Shown here: one piece after another, positions 1 to 9,131 of the stretch
How positions within the stretch are numbered: the stretch's first letter is position 1
How the letters are laid out: every line of letters starts with the position of its first letter
From: Suillus spraguei
Taxonomy: Eukaryota > Basidiomycota > Agaricomycetes > Boletales > Suillaceae
Direction of reading: 5' to 3'
NCBI GenBank assembly: GCA_016800925.1
Contig: JABCPU010000940.1
Location: 1-20,899, forward strand
DNA length: 20,899 nt
The notes under the pieces: model-generated
Database searches by the model: none
Told to the model about the DNA's origin: nothing
The model's input: the letters and a program-made list of their open reading frames with translations, nothing else
Translations under genes and position numbers: made by a program

Positions 1-43
1 TACAAATTAATCAGGTTAGAGATACCCGGCCTTCTAAATACAT

Positions 44-2914
44 CTACAGTATTTCTACGGTACCTATGTGCATATTATCAACGGAAGAAATGTCTTTGAC
101 TTGTGCAACAATGTTATGGTCCGACACGATCCTCTTGTATTCTCCGGTACGCTGCCGCGCTAGTAAAAATACGTTAAAAGGTTGTCGGAGACGAACCATC
201 AACCGTAAGGCTTCTGTGCTCTCCGAATCATCTGTGGAATCAGGCTGGTCTGCAAAGTCAGATACCTCGAGGAGATACCGATCCCATGGACGGACAAGTA
301 ACAACGTCCGCCGATTGAGCCTTGAACGCGAGAAGTGAAGTAGGGGTTCTTTGGTGGTGATCAGCAGATCATTAAGTCCCTCTGCCTTGATGTGATACGT
401 GTCCTGGGCTAGACCGCGGCTTGGGCCAACTTCCGTGATACGGAATGAAATGCAAGGCAGATGAAGTCTGCAGTTTGCAAACCGAGGAGCACTCAGCTGT
501 TCAAGCTGATCATACAGTTCTAATGCCAGATCTGTATCCATGGTTTGTCGCAACGAAGAGACTTGTGTGCGAATATCATCGTCAGACAAAGGTGGAAGGG
601 TGCGTGGAGGGGTGGTGTAAGAGGTAATGTGAGCCGGAAGACAGCTATTGAACTCGGAAGGTTGTCCGATCCACTCCAGAACGCTGATATCACCCGATCG
701 AGCCACAATCTCCTGCAAGAGCCGCCCGAGCGCATTCTGCCTCCTCTCGCCATAAATGACGGGTAGGGTGATGCCAAAAATGCCAAATAATGAGTACGCG
801 ACATCTTCCTGCAAAGTGGTGACACGCTTCGATGCCCACTGCAGTTTCTCCCGCGGCCGGTCATACCTGGACGAAAAGTCACCAGGGCCTGCGCATCTAT
901 CCCGTTGCATTCTCCAACTCCTTCATGATTGCAGAGGACTCCTTGTGGTTAGGAGAACGATTGCCGAGATACAACGACCAATCTTTTTGATAAAAGATGA
1001 CGACTTTCGGGGCGACAAATTCTTGAAAGGTCCATCCTCGCTCATTCCAAATACTCCTGGCTAGTGCACCAGGCTTGGATGACGGAGGGACATCGGATAG
1101 GTAGACGATGGTAAGTGCTGAGTGGCGGTACCAGACGAACATAGAGTTGACCGATTCTTGAACCTCGGTGTTGCTCCTCTTGTCGATGCAGCATGTGTCC
1201 ATCCATGCCCATCGATACCCAGCATCACGAGCAACTTTGCAGAACGACTGCAGTTTCGCGAGGCCACCAAGTTCGTTCAACTCGTACACGACTTTGTCTT
1301 GAATGTCAAGTAGCACCACCTCCGTTTCTTCCCACCTGTGTGATAGCAGGACGCAGCGGAAGTATGTCGCCGTGACATCTTTGATGCGCCCAGTTTGGAG
1401 GTCTGAATGCTTTGTTGTGGATGACAAAAGCTCCTTGTACTCTGCACTCATTTTGAAGGTGCTCATTTGTGCCGCTCGGTCGCACAAGACACCGGTGGAG
1501 GTATTAAGAAGACGTAGCGGAGCATATTCGAGTTCCGTCCAAACGGCTCTTTGGATAGCGTCTCCTACTTGGGATGGATGGATATGCTGCTGACGCAGAT
1601 CTGCAAACAAGATGAGCAGTTCGAGACGATGGAGGAGTGCTCTATGGCTTACCTCGTACTTTCGCTTCGGGAGCATGGTCCAACTTGGACAACATGATTG
1701 TGAAGGCGTCGATAGCTTCGTCGTAACGTTGCAAGCCACGCAGTGCTGTATGTTTCAACTGGTATCCGATATGAGACGAAAGATCGAGTACGATGGCCTA
1801 TGCATCGAGGAGATCAACATGAACCGCAAAAACGTGAAAGTCATCACACCTTTTGCGCGTCCTGGAGCGCATCCTCCCATAGCATTTTATCTAACTTTGC
1901 CTGGCTAGACTTTGCAAAGGTCGTGATGGTTGGAATCTATACGACACATGTTCAATATGTGGTATATGAATCAAGGACGAAAACATGCCTTTGAAATGAT
2001 GTCATCGGGTACTGCCCACTCTGTGATCATCTTATCGCCACCTCCACTGAGGATGTGTTTTCCATCCACGGAGAAAGTGACGCATCTCAGGTAGGATGAG
2101 TGCTTGAAGGTGGCAACGGTTCGTTGATCGGAGAGCTGCCAGAGACGGACATGGCCGTCATGAGATGCCGAGGCGACGAGGGTGCCAGTAGAATTAAAGG
2201 CAATGGCATAGATAGCTTGAGAGTGGCCCTGCCAAGGACTGCCAACCCGCTCCCAGGTCGATGTATCCCATTCGCGTATGGTAGGATCACTGCCACTTGT
2301 GAGAAGGCGTGTGCCATCGGGCATCCACGCGAGTGAGAAGTTGTATGATTTGTGACCCTTGAAGGATGCGACGCATTTTCTTGTGCCTGGATTATAAATT
2401 TGAATATCTTTGTTTGTTGTGATGGCAAGAAGTTCTCCAGACGGCGAATATCGAACGCAATTGACATCGCTAGCACACCTGATCGGATCTCCTTGTTGCT
2501 GCCAGGTTTTGGTGTTCCACAGTTTTGTCGTTTGGTCAAATGAACCACTGGCCAGTACTGTTCCATCGGGAGAAAAGTCCAGCGATTTGATCCAACTGGA
2601 GTGGGCTTTGATGAGTGATTCGCCCGTTTCTCCGTGCCAGATGATGATCTTTCCGCCACCATCACCGCTTGCTATCAACTGCCCATCCCGTGATACTGCC
2701 AAACTCCACACCCATGTGTGGTGCTCCTCCATCTTCTTCAACACATCACCTGTTTTCAAGTCCCACAGATGAAGTGTCTTGTCGTCCGAGGCTGTAACCA
2801 TCCGCCATTCATCGGGAAAAACTGCGACTGCCCTTACCCCGTCTTCATGACCTTTGAACGTTCGCAGGGGGATAGGGATAGGGATAGGGATAGGATAGGG
2901 ATGAGCTCCGGCAT
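44..2914 (-). CDS. WD40-TPR-HET fusion protein, four exons, probably disrupted
   Basis: Candidate heterokaryon-incompatibility/cell-death protein. Exon 1 (to 1989) encodes seven WD40 blades, from TFKGHEDGVRAVAVF to DKMITEWAVPDD, enough for one closed propeller. Exons 2 and 3 (1936-1850, 1797-1653) encode a TPR-like helical stretch (MLWEDALQDAQKAI, then GLQRYDEAIDAFTIML). Exon 4 (1600-44) carries the HET domain with its usual motifs: VLLSHRWEE, WAWMDTCCIDK and NERGWTFQEFVAPKVV, then QEDVAYSLFGIFG and the stop at 44-46. Joining the exons keeps frame at all three introns, so this is one gene. ATG at 2914 (AAAATGCC context) is the likely start, but it is out of frame with blade 1 because a hexamer repeat (2867-2902) lacks one base; ATG at 2801 is the fallback. 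Two more one-base losses sit near 897-902 (in-frame TAG follows ELENATG) and 857-864 (before REKLQWASKR). Either a recent pseudogene or uncorrected sequence errors. Domains are sure; function is by family. Confidence 0.85.
1601..1652 (-). other. Intron 3 of the WD40-TPR-HET gene
   Basis: Fifty-two bases from GTAAGC to TTTGCAG, phase 1. Removing it joins HAPEAKVR to DLRQQHIHPSQ, which links the TPR-like region to the HET exon. Confidence 0.8.
1798..1849 (-). other. Intron 2 of the WD40-TPR-HET gene
   Basis: Fifty-two bases from GTGTGA to TGCATAG. Removing it joins LQDAQK to AIVLDLSSHIGY in frame (phase 0) and removes the TGA and TAG codons that otherwise close the frame. Confidence 0.75.
1937..1988 (-). 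other. Intron 1 of the WD40-TPR-HET gene (GC-AG type)
   Basis: Fifty-two bases running from GCATGT to CGTATAG. The exon before ends in codon AAG and the exon after starts with ATT, so the join is phase 0. Without removing it the WD40 frame reads five more residues and stops at 1971. The donor is GC rather than GT, with an otherwise strong AG|GCATGT context. Confidence 0.7.
2867..2902 (+). repeat. GGGATA hexamer microsatellite at the start of the WD40 coding region
   Basis: About five units of GGGATA, read as alternating Pro-Ile on the minus strand just before the first WD40 blade. One unit is GGATA, one base short. That places the ATG at 2914 out of frame with the propeller. Confidence 0.8.
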
Positions 2915-3660
2915 TTTACTGGAAGTTGACAGCGTTGGGCTGGGTTGAGGTGGACTTTGGAGGTATTGTGGGTGTCTTCCTCTAGGTTGCAGAGGTGCGT
3001 GTATTGTGCGTATGGTGCTGCTTCATTGCATCCGTCTCGTTTCCTTAGACGCCCAGGCACGAACCCTCTACCCTCAATCACTGTTATGGCAAGAATGTAC
3101 CCTATCAGTGTCATGCCAGCCGTTCTCGATACTGTAGCACCCCAGCACCTCTGTAATGCATACATGCGTCCGACTGTTGTCTTCAAAGCTTCCGGAATGC
3201 ATCCCATCCCATTCACTCGAACAGTCGGTGCTTCCCAGCGGTCGAATCTATCCTACATGACTCCATAATTATTGTTGCTTTTCGTGTCGAGCTGCTACTC
3301 CAGCACATCACCATGTCACTCTTCAAACACATGTATTTAGCTTACTGCAATATCACCCCTCCATCCCATTGACTCCCAAGTTCTGCATATTCTGCAAGCA
3401 ACCAAGTTTCATATTCTTTTTTTGTTTTGGAAAAAGCGAGTCTATCATGTAGCAACCGACACCTCTGGCCCTACATAAACGCTTATAGCAACGCCTAGGC
3501 GTTGTCCAAGGGAAAATGCAACTTAAGCACACTCTACATCCATAGAGTAGTGTGGGGCTCCATATACTACCTGGTTGCCTCGGTCTGCGGGGGTCTAGGT
3601 AGTTTTATACCCACTAAAACCTCTAGGGTGGTTACCCAGTCTTTCTGTACGAGTCCACCA
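2915..3660. other. Intergenic region upstream of the WD40-TPR-HET gene; no gene seen
   Basis: This should hold the promoter and 5' leader of the minus-strand gene, but I could not pick a convincing TATA box or leader intron. Open frames here (for example 2845-3216 minus, 2945-3268 plus) have no family features. A perfect 16-base palindrome, CAACGCCTAGGCGTTG, lies at 3489-3504. Further right, ACTACCT and AGGTAGT form a small inverted pair around 3564-3603. Confidence 0.5.
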
Positions 3661-3665
3661 CCTGT

Positions 3666-3714
3666 TGTGCCTTCGGCACAGGAAGCAAAAGGAGTGCGAA
3701 GCACTCCTTTTGCT
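3666..3714. repeat. Two adjacent perfect hairpins
   Basis: The first has six-base arms TGTGCC and GGCACA around TTC (3666-3680). The second has perfect 14-base arms, AGCAAAAGGAGTGC and its complement, around GAA (3684-3714). Only three bases separate them. They may be the end of a mobile element, but no terminal motif or target duplication was identified. Confidence 0.6.
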
Positions 3715-3780
3715 CCCTGGCCTTGGCTTCATCCTAATAATTCTGTTTGCCTTCCTGGCCTTGGCTTCATCCCAATTAAT
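3715..3780. repeat. Tandem direct repeat CCTGGCCTTGGCTTCATCC
   Basis: The 19-base block occurs twice (near 3716 and 3754), each followed by an AT-rich TAATAATT-like tail. A diverged relative, with CTCCCTTGGCTCCATCCTAA, is at about 4580-4680, also preceded by GCACTCCTTTT-like sequence. The two zones look like copies of one short dispersed repeat. Confidence 0.45.
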
Positions 3781-4029
3781 AATTATCTTCAAAAATGATA
3801 ATAGGTTTTGAAATAAATTATAATTTTGACCAATATTTTGACAGAAGTAAAAGTACCACATCACCATCTTTGTGAGTTTATATTTTGCCCATCTCATCCT
3901 CATGTCATTGCATTTGATTTTGATGTTTTTAAATTATTTACTGCAAACTATTAACTTGAATAAATCTTTTGTGTCAAGTTTTAATAGGGGGCAACAGTAT
4001 TAAGTTGTCACACAACAAATTCATGCAAG
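3781..4029. other. AT-rich spacer, nothing recognised
   Basis: Low-complexity AT-rich sequence with no supported open frame, hairpin or repeat family match within the window. Confidence 0.4.
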
Positions 4030-4120
4030 TGTCCCATCTCCTGTCTCCCATCTCCCGTCTCCCGTCTTGTGTCTCCCGTCTCCCATCTCCCGTCTCCCGT
4101 CTCCCGTCTCCCATCTCCCA

Positions 4121-4160
<40 letters not shown>

Positions 4161-4210
4161 CACCTCCCACCTCCCACCTCCCATCTCCCACCTCCCATCT
4201 CCCATGCCTT
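4030..4210. repeat. CT-rich minisatellite, 7-base unit TCTCCCR
   Basis: About 25 degenerate units related to CTCCCAT, CTCCCGT and CTCCTGT run without a break. One strand is almost pure pyrimidine. Long frames through it on both strands are repeat artefacts (SPVSRLP-type and GDGRWEM-type peptides) and were not annotated. Confidence 0.85.
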
Positions 4211-4740
4211 CATTCTCCCCTCCCATGCTCTTCTGTCCCCCCATCTCTCCATCCTAATGATCATAGCAGCTTTGAAACAAATAACATGATTTTTCAAATG
4301 ACAAAGTTCAGATTCTTTGATAGCCAATATATAATCAATCTAACAAAAATTTATCAGAAGTTTTTCCTGAGGGTGGGGAGGACACTTCCAGCCTGCTGGC
4401 ACTTCCAACCTGGTATTGGTGCCTGATGGAGTAGCTTGTCATAGGTATCAACCTGTTCCTGACAACTTGACCATGCCTTTTGATGGTTGCCACCACTCCT
4501 TCCAGCCCCTGATGAGTTCCTTCTGTTTTTACCTATCAGCCATCTTCTGCAATTGCACTCATTTTTTGCTTGCCCTCCTTTTTTGCTTTCCACTCCTTTG
4601 CACTCCTTTTTGGCTTCACTTTTGACTTCACACTCCCTTTGGCTCCCTTGGCTCCATCCTAATAATTTGGTTTTACCCCCAACCCATGGCAAATTTGACC
4701 AGCTGCGCAGTCACGTGACCAAATCACGCAATTACGCAAT
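4211..4740. other. Spacer with a diverged copy of the 3715-3780 repeat; no gene seen
   Basis: Mixed AT-rich and CT-rich sequence. The part at 4580-4680 resembles 3690-3780 (GCACTCCTTTT, then GGCTCCATCCTAATAATT). No open frame has family features. Confidence 0.35.
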
Positions 4741-4772
4741 CACACAATCACACAATCACACAATCACACAAT
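4741..4772. repeat. CACACAAT microsatellite, four perfect units
   Basis: Four exact 8-base units, preceded by degenerate ACGCAAT units from about 4726. Confidence 0.9.
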
Positions 4773-4865
4773 GGGACAACTGTTGAATCGGCACTCGAAA
4801 AAACCACACAAGAAATTAAGCGAGCTAACTGAAACGCATGTGAGCATAAGTGAAAACCACGTGGC

Positions 4866-5572
4866 TGTTAAGACCGTACTCAAAGGTAGAGAGATCCAAA
4901 GGGCTTTGGCCTCAGTTCGTGCACTGTGCCCCTTTCCCGAGTAATGCCCCTTATTTCAGGGAGAAGTTATACGTCCGAAGGTTATCCAGAATGTAAGAAT
5001 AGAACGAAGATTAAGACTAGCTTTGGAATGAGTTCCTAACTAGAAACTAACGGAGATAGACTATCCAAAGATAGAGTCAGAGATGTAGACTATAGGAATC
5101 AATCCCAAGTCTTGGAGGATGACTTAGAGCAGAAAGTGGCTTTAAGTCCGGAGGAAGCAGAATGAGTAGAATCTAAGATGATATTCGAACTAAGGTTCTA
5201 CGGAGATCTACAAGTAATTTATATACTGTAAGTATCTAAGACGGATAATCAACAAGTCTGGGACTGAGGGCTATGTACGAAGTGTAACGGAAGTCTAGTA
5301 GTTAATGCACAGCGGATCAGTAAGCATGAATCGGAAATGAACACAGGTAACGGATCAGTGATGCAGGACAGAAATATACACAGCCGGAATACCGGAAACA
5401 GGAGGAGTGACGAAAGGAGATAGATGCAGATACACACAAGGGAGTTAAGGTGCGAGAAGTGAGCACATTCGGATGGGTGGTCCAGACAGGATCTGTGGAC
5501 CGGACGGAAATGGAATCGATCGGATCTGATCGGATATGGTCGGATCTGGGATTAGAAGTATGGTATATGACA
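4866..5572 (+). mobile_element. Solo LTR, copy A, with perfect target duplication
   Basis: It starts TGTTAAGACCGTACTC and ends GTATGGTATATGACA, giving the TG...CA ends of an LTR retrotransposon. The five bases on either side are identical: GTGGC at 4861-4865 and at 5573-5577. That is the expected 5-bp target site duplication and fixes both ends. There is no internal coding domain (no reverse transcriptase or integrase motif), so this is a solo LTR left by recombination. A TATA-like box lies at 5218-5227. Related copies are at 6143, 7733, 10255, 14192 and 15005. Confidence 0.85.
5218..5227 (+). promoter_or_regulatory. TATA-like box inside LTR copy A
   Basis: TTTATATACT is kept at the equivalent place in copies C (about 14604), D (about 15417) and the longer copy E (about 8806). 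This is the likely core promoter of the former retrotransposon; activity is not shown. Confidence 0.4.
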
Positions 5573-5732
5573 GTGGCCCTACGTGACGTACGCAAAAGCC
5601 ATGCAAGCTAGCGACAACTTTCACCCACATTCACCCTTTCTTCTTAGATCATTTCATCTATGGAGATTATGTCAGCCCATGTGTTTACTAAGGTGCTGTT
5701 TGGACAGCGACTCCGGGTTCAAAATTCCGGGT

Positions 5733-6116
5733 TCAAATCTGCATGTAATGATGGCATGTGCCTGCTAACGGCTGACTAATGGTAACTAGTAATGGGCGGT
5801 CCAATCTATTGTAGATGTATGTAGATACACATATTATTACTGAAATGTCTGATAAATCCAGCACTGGATCTTCACACTCCCTGCACTCTTGAGGTACTAT
5901 TGAAGCAGCATCTGGAGTATCCTGTAGGGCTCCCACCATTTGGTCAAAAGCAGAGGAAACCGCCTTTCTTGAGTTCCTCTTGAAGGCCCTTCCTTCCTCA
6001 GGCGATGGAGGCTTCAAGATGCCCACTTTCAAACAACAGAGAGGTGCAGAAAAGACTGGTGCAGTTTGTAAGCATAAATGGATGGTGGTGCGTCTACTGA
6101 ACTTTCCTGCTGCCAC
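5733..6116 (-). CDS. Small unidentified open frame between two LTRs
   Basis: A 127-residue frame with no recognised domain. The middle (SPEEGRAFKRNSRKAVSSAF to ECREC) has a protein-like composition, while the ends look random. Its ATG lies 27 bases beyond the 3' end of the split LTR on the same strand, so it could be transcribed from that LTR. A tRNA-like GGGTTCAAA pair at 5714-5736 overlaps its far end region but does not fold as a tRNA. It may be a gene remnant or chance. Confidence 0.2.
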   Translation of the reverse strand: MAAGKFSRRTTIHLCLQTAPVFSAPLCCLKVGILKPPSPEEGRAFKRNSRKAVSSAFDQMVGALQDTPDAASIVPQECRECEDPVLDLSDISVIICVSTYIYNRLDRPLLVTISQPLAGTCHHYMQI

Positions 6117-6142
6117 TGATGCTCATCATGTATTTTTATAGT

Positions 6143-6615
6143 TGTCATATACCATACTTCTGATCCCAGATCCAACCATATCCGATCAGATCCGATCGAT
6201 TCTATTTCCGTCTGGTCCACAGATCCTGTCCAGATTGCCCATCCAAATGTGCCCACTTCTCGCACTCTAACTCCCTTGTGTATATCTGCATCTATCTCCT
6301 TTCATCACTCCTCCTGTTTCCAGTATCCCGGCTGTGTATACTTCCGTCCTGTGTCACTGATCCGTTACCTGTGTTTCATTTCCGATTTGTGCTTACTGAT
6401 CCACTGTGCATTAACTGATAGACTTCTGTAACACTTCGTACATAGCCCTCAGTCCCAGATTTGTTGATTATCCATATTAGATACTTACAGTATATAAACC
6501 ACTTGTAGATCTCCATAGAACCTTAGTTCGAATATCATCTTAGATTCTGCTCATTCTGCTTCCTCCAGACTATACCTACTCTCTGAAATAAGGGGCATTA
6601 CTCAGGAAAGGGGCA
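6143..6615 (-). mobile_element. LTR copy A', 3' portion of an LTR split by inversion
   Basis: Reverse-complement match to LTR copy A from its 3' end (TGTCATATACCATACTTC on the plus strand) to TGCCCCTTTCC. About 170 bases are deleted internally relative to copy A. The flank at its 3' end is ATAGT (6138-6142), which is ACTAT on the LTR strand. The missing first 60 bases of this LTR are found at 10255-10314 with ACTAT in front. A one-base gap separates the two pieces when they are joined. Confidence 0.8.
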
Positions 6616-7084
6616 GGACTGGAGATGGGTTATCTGGTCAGATGAGACCAAAATACATAGGAAGGGGTCATAAAGCCTGAAATTTTTGCAAGAAAAGCAG
6701 GAGATCTACTAGAAGCAGGAGAAGTCAAACAAAGCCTTGACTTTGGAGGATGAAACTTGATGGTACAAGGTTATGACATGGAAATTTTCTGTGAAACAGA
6801 GGGGGTAATAAATACAGAGTGTTCCATTTCCACTTCAGATAGGGAGAAGACACTATCTTTCAATATGATGGTGACTCCAAGCACACCTCTCAGTTGGCTA
6901 CCAATGACTTAAAGACCACAATATTAGTATTCTATAATGACCAGCACAGTCCCAAAACCTCAAACCTATCAAATATCTCTGGTAATTACTCAAGAAATTG
7001 CATACAGCCTGTTAAAATTCACAATAGGGGCTATTTCAGCTATAGGACAAAGTTGTAGCAGGGTAGAGCAAGATAGCTAGGGAT
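6616..7084 (+). pseudogene. Tc1/mariner transposase, catalytic and C-terminal part
   Basis: A decayed DDE transposase of the Tc1/mariner superfamily. The first catalytic region reads DWRWVIWSDETKIHRKGS. A later frame reads LMVQGYDMEIF-like sequence after FGG, and FQYDGDSKHTSQLATNDLK covers the second catalytic Asp with the usual KHTS. The C-terminal block reads NLKPIKYLW in another frame, matching the family's SPDLNPIEHLW. Several stops and frame changes show it is dead. Reading starts abruptly at 6616. The N-terminal half is on the other strand at 10315-10450, because an inversion break cut the gene between the SHRK/KHQ.WT region and DW. Confidence 0.8.
6915..7084 (+). repeat. 170-base duplicated transposase segment, copy 1
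   Basis: From ACCACAATATTAG to AGCTAGGGAT. By eye it is identical over all 170 bases to 10587-10756, same strand. It covers the transposase C-terminus and sequence beyond it. Flanks differ on both sides. Confidence 0.85.
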
Positions 7085-7195
7085 GGATATAATAAATTGA
7101 CAGATAACATGTTTAGAAGAGTGGCGCAAGTGATTAGAACAAAAGAGGTCAAATAAAGGATCAGAATTATAGAGATTGTGTTGGTCAAACTGAAA

Positions 7196-7407
7196 GTCAA
7201 AAAAGTGTCCTAATGAATCACCAAATGAAAATGACCATATATTCGCACAGTGCGAGCGGATTCCCACGCCATAGGGACCACTAATGAAGCTGAGAAGCAG
7301 GGCTTTCTGACATCGCCCTATAGCTTAGTCATGGTCCCACACCCTGACTCACAGTAAAGCTATTACATGAAAATCCACAAACATTGGGACACTTTTTTGA
7401 GCCACTG
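7196..7407. mobile_element. Pair of Tc1/mariner-like terminal inverted repeats
   Basis: GTCAAAAAAGTGTCCTAATG at 7196-7215 pairs with CATTGGGACACTTTTTTGAG at 7382-7401 (18 of 20 complementary). The right end continues to GCCACTG followed by TA (7408-7409), as expected for Tc1/mariner. The right repeat may be the 3' end of the transposase element at 6616, or the pair may be a 212-bp MITE. No TA is seen at the left end, so the boundary there is unsure. Confidence 0.5.
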
Positions 7408-7732
7408 TATGTTGATGGCCCTCCGCCCCATGAAATTGAGAACTGATGGTATTGTGTTCCAGCATACTTCTGACCTTCTCGGAGATCAATTTGAAGCAGG
7501 TAAGCCAACAGTATATTAAAGCTCAAGGTACAACACCCCACGGGGTAGCAAGGGCAATGTATCATTACATGAACCAAACCCTGGCATACAGACCCTACAT
7601 GATGTATCACCACAGGACTGATGTATCATTGCCGTGCTAGTGCTATATACTAAGGAGTGACAGACTCTCACACTTATGTATCAGTATTCTTATGACAGTG
7701 TCATATATGATACATCAGAATGACAGTATGAG
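7408..7732. other. Spacer with five ATGTATCA/TGATACAT motifs; no gene seen
   Basis: ATGTATCA occurs near 7557, 7600, 7620 and 7676, and its complement near 7707. The open frame on the minus strand (7329-7613) runs through a transposon terminal repeat and is not supported. Confidence 0.35.
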
Positions 7733-8166
7733 TGTTACGACCATGCAAAACCGGAGATCAGTAAGAAGTCCTGGTCTTACATGGGGTTGTACCGGAGGGT
7801 TGTAAAGTCAAAGGGGCTTGGCCTCAGCTCGTATGCTGTGCCCCTTACCCGAGTATGTGCCCTTAATTTCGGATGAAGTCCAAGGCAGAGTTCTGGTGAA
7901 GTCCGGATGGAGGGTCCGGACGAACTCTAAGGCAGGATAGCTTCGACAGAGCTCCGATGGACTTCCGGATGAGTGTGGGAATGCGCCGGAACTATTTCCG
8001 GAAGGTAGGGAGTAATGGTAACACTACTGGAACAAGCTCCAAGTAGAACAGATGAAAGATGGACCGCTGGACAAAGTCCAGGGCAGGATAGGAGCAGAGC
8101 TCCGGAGGGAAAGATGATCCATAGATGTCAGAGGATAGGATAGGATGGATCCGAAGGTCCGGAGCT

Positions 8167-8422
8167 CGGAGGAGCGGAGGAGCGGAGGAGCGGAGGAGCG
8201 GAGGAGCGGAGGAGCGGAGGAGCGGAGGAGCGGAGGAGCGGAGGAGCGGAGGAGCGGAGGAGCGGAGGAGCGGAGGAGCGGAGGAGCGGAGGAGCGGAGG
8301 AGCGGAGGAGCGGAGGAGCGGAGGAGCGGAGGAGCGGAGGAGCGGAGGAGCGGAGGAGCGGAGGAGCGGAGGAGCGGAGGAGCGGAGGAGCGGATGATCG
8401 GATGATCGGATGATCGGATGAG
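8167..8422 (+). repeat. CGGAGGAG microsatellite, 28 perfect units plus 4 variants
   Basis: Twenty-eight exact 8-base units (8167-8390), then three CGGATGAT units and one CGGATGAG. All three frames are open on both strands because 8 is not a multiple of 3, so the long frames here (RRSGGAEE-type peptides) are artefacts. Confidence 0.95.
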
Positions 8423-9063
8423 CATAGCTCTGTGGATCTTAGAGGAAGTGTTGGCTACTAGGGAGGAGTAGGTCCGGATATGGTGTAGGGATAGTATAGA
8501 CTACTCCGGACAAGGTCCAGAATAGAAACAGACAGTATAAGACTACCAAAGGTAGAGTCGGAGGTGAAACAGATGATAGATGGAGATGGACGAAGTCCGA
8601 AAAGATTATAGGACATAGGATCAAAGCTCCGGCCTAGGGAGTTATCCCATAGGCCTGAGTCAGAAGCTTACAAGGGCCGGAGCCCAAGTGCAAGAACGGA
8701 AACGGAGTTATATAGACATGATAACAGGATACAGAGTAATCAAAGGAATATACAGAAGTAGGAACAATGAATCAGACTAAGGTCTGCAGGAGTTGTACTA
8801 CAAGTTTATATACTGTAGGAGCATGCCGGAAGGTAAGTATGGATAGTCCGAGGCTATGTCTGAAGCATACGGAAACACATTAGTAAGTACAGCGGGACAT
8901 AAGGCTATGAACTCGGAGATGAAGCTTGTATGAAATACTTATCAAGACAGAGGCAGAGATCACCGAGAGCCAGAAGCACAGAGATACCCAAAAGCCGGAG
9001 ACACAGGTATATTCTAAAAGGGGTGATGCGCAGGTGCGCGGGAATAGTTCGGATATGAACTCA

Positions 9064-9131
9064 GATCGGATATAGACACAGATCAGATATGGACACGGAT
9101 CGGATATGGACACAGATCGGATATGGACACA
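9064..9131 (+). repeat. 17-base tandem repeat inside LTR copy E
   Basis: Four units of GATCGGATATGGACACA, two exact and two with one or two changes. It matches the GATCGGATATGG block near the 3' end of LTR copy A, so it is an expansion of an LTR segment. Confidence 0.8.

Noticed and set aside
857..902. An intron to explain the frame changes in the HET exon
   Set aside because: No GT...AG pair spaced 40 or more bases apart bridges the frames; the only GT/AG combinations here would give introns under 20 bases. Two single-base losses fit better.
2867..2902. GGGATA repeat as an internal telomere-like sequence
   Set aside because: It is only about five units, differs from TTAGGG, and encodes the Pro-Ile stretch at the start of the WD40 gene.
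2845..3216. Minus-strand frame of 123 codons upstream of the WD40 coding region
   Set aside because: It reads the GGGATA repeat in the wrong frame and has no family features; it probably overlaps the gene's leader.
3974..4426. Long open frames over the CT-rich minisatellite
   Set aside because: All are translations of the 7-base repeat with no conserved features.
5711..5740. tRNA gene suggested by GGGTTCAAA-like B-box sequences
   Set aside because: The motif is duplicated in tandem, and no acceptor stem, D arm or anticodon arm could be fitted.
7329..7613. Minus-strand frame of 94 codons
   Set aside because: It reads through a mariner-type terminal repeat; no domain.
8125..8425. Long open frames over the CGGAGGAG repeat, both strands
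   Set aside because: An 8-base unit without stops opens all frames; the peptides are pure repeat.
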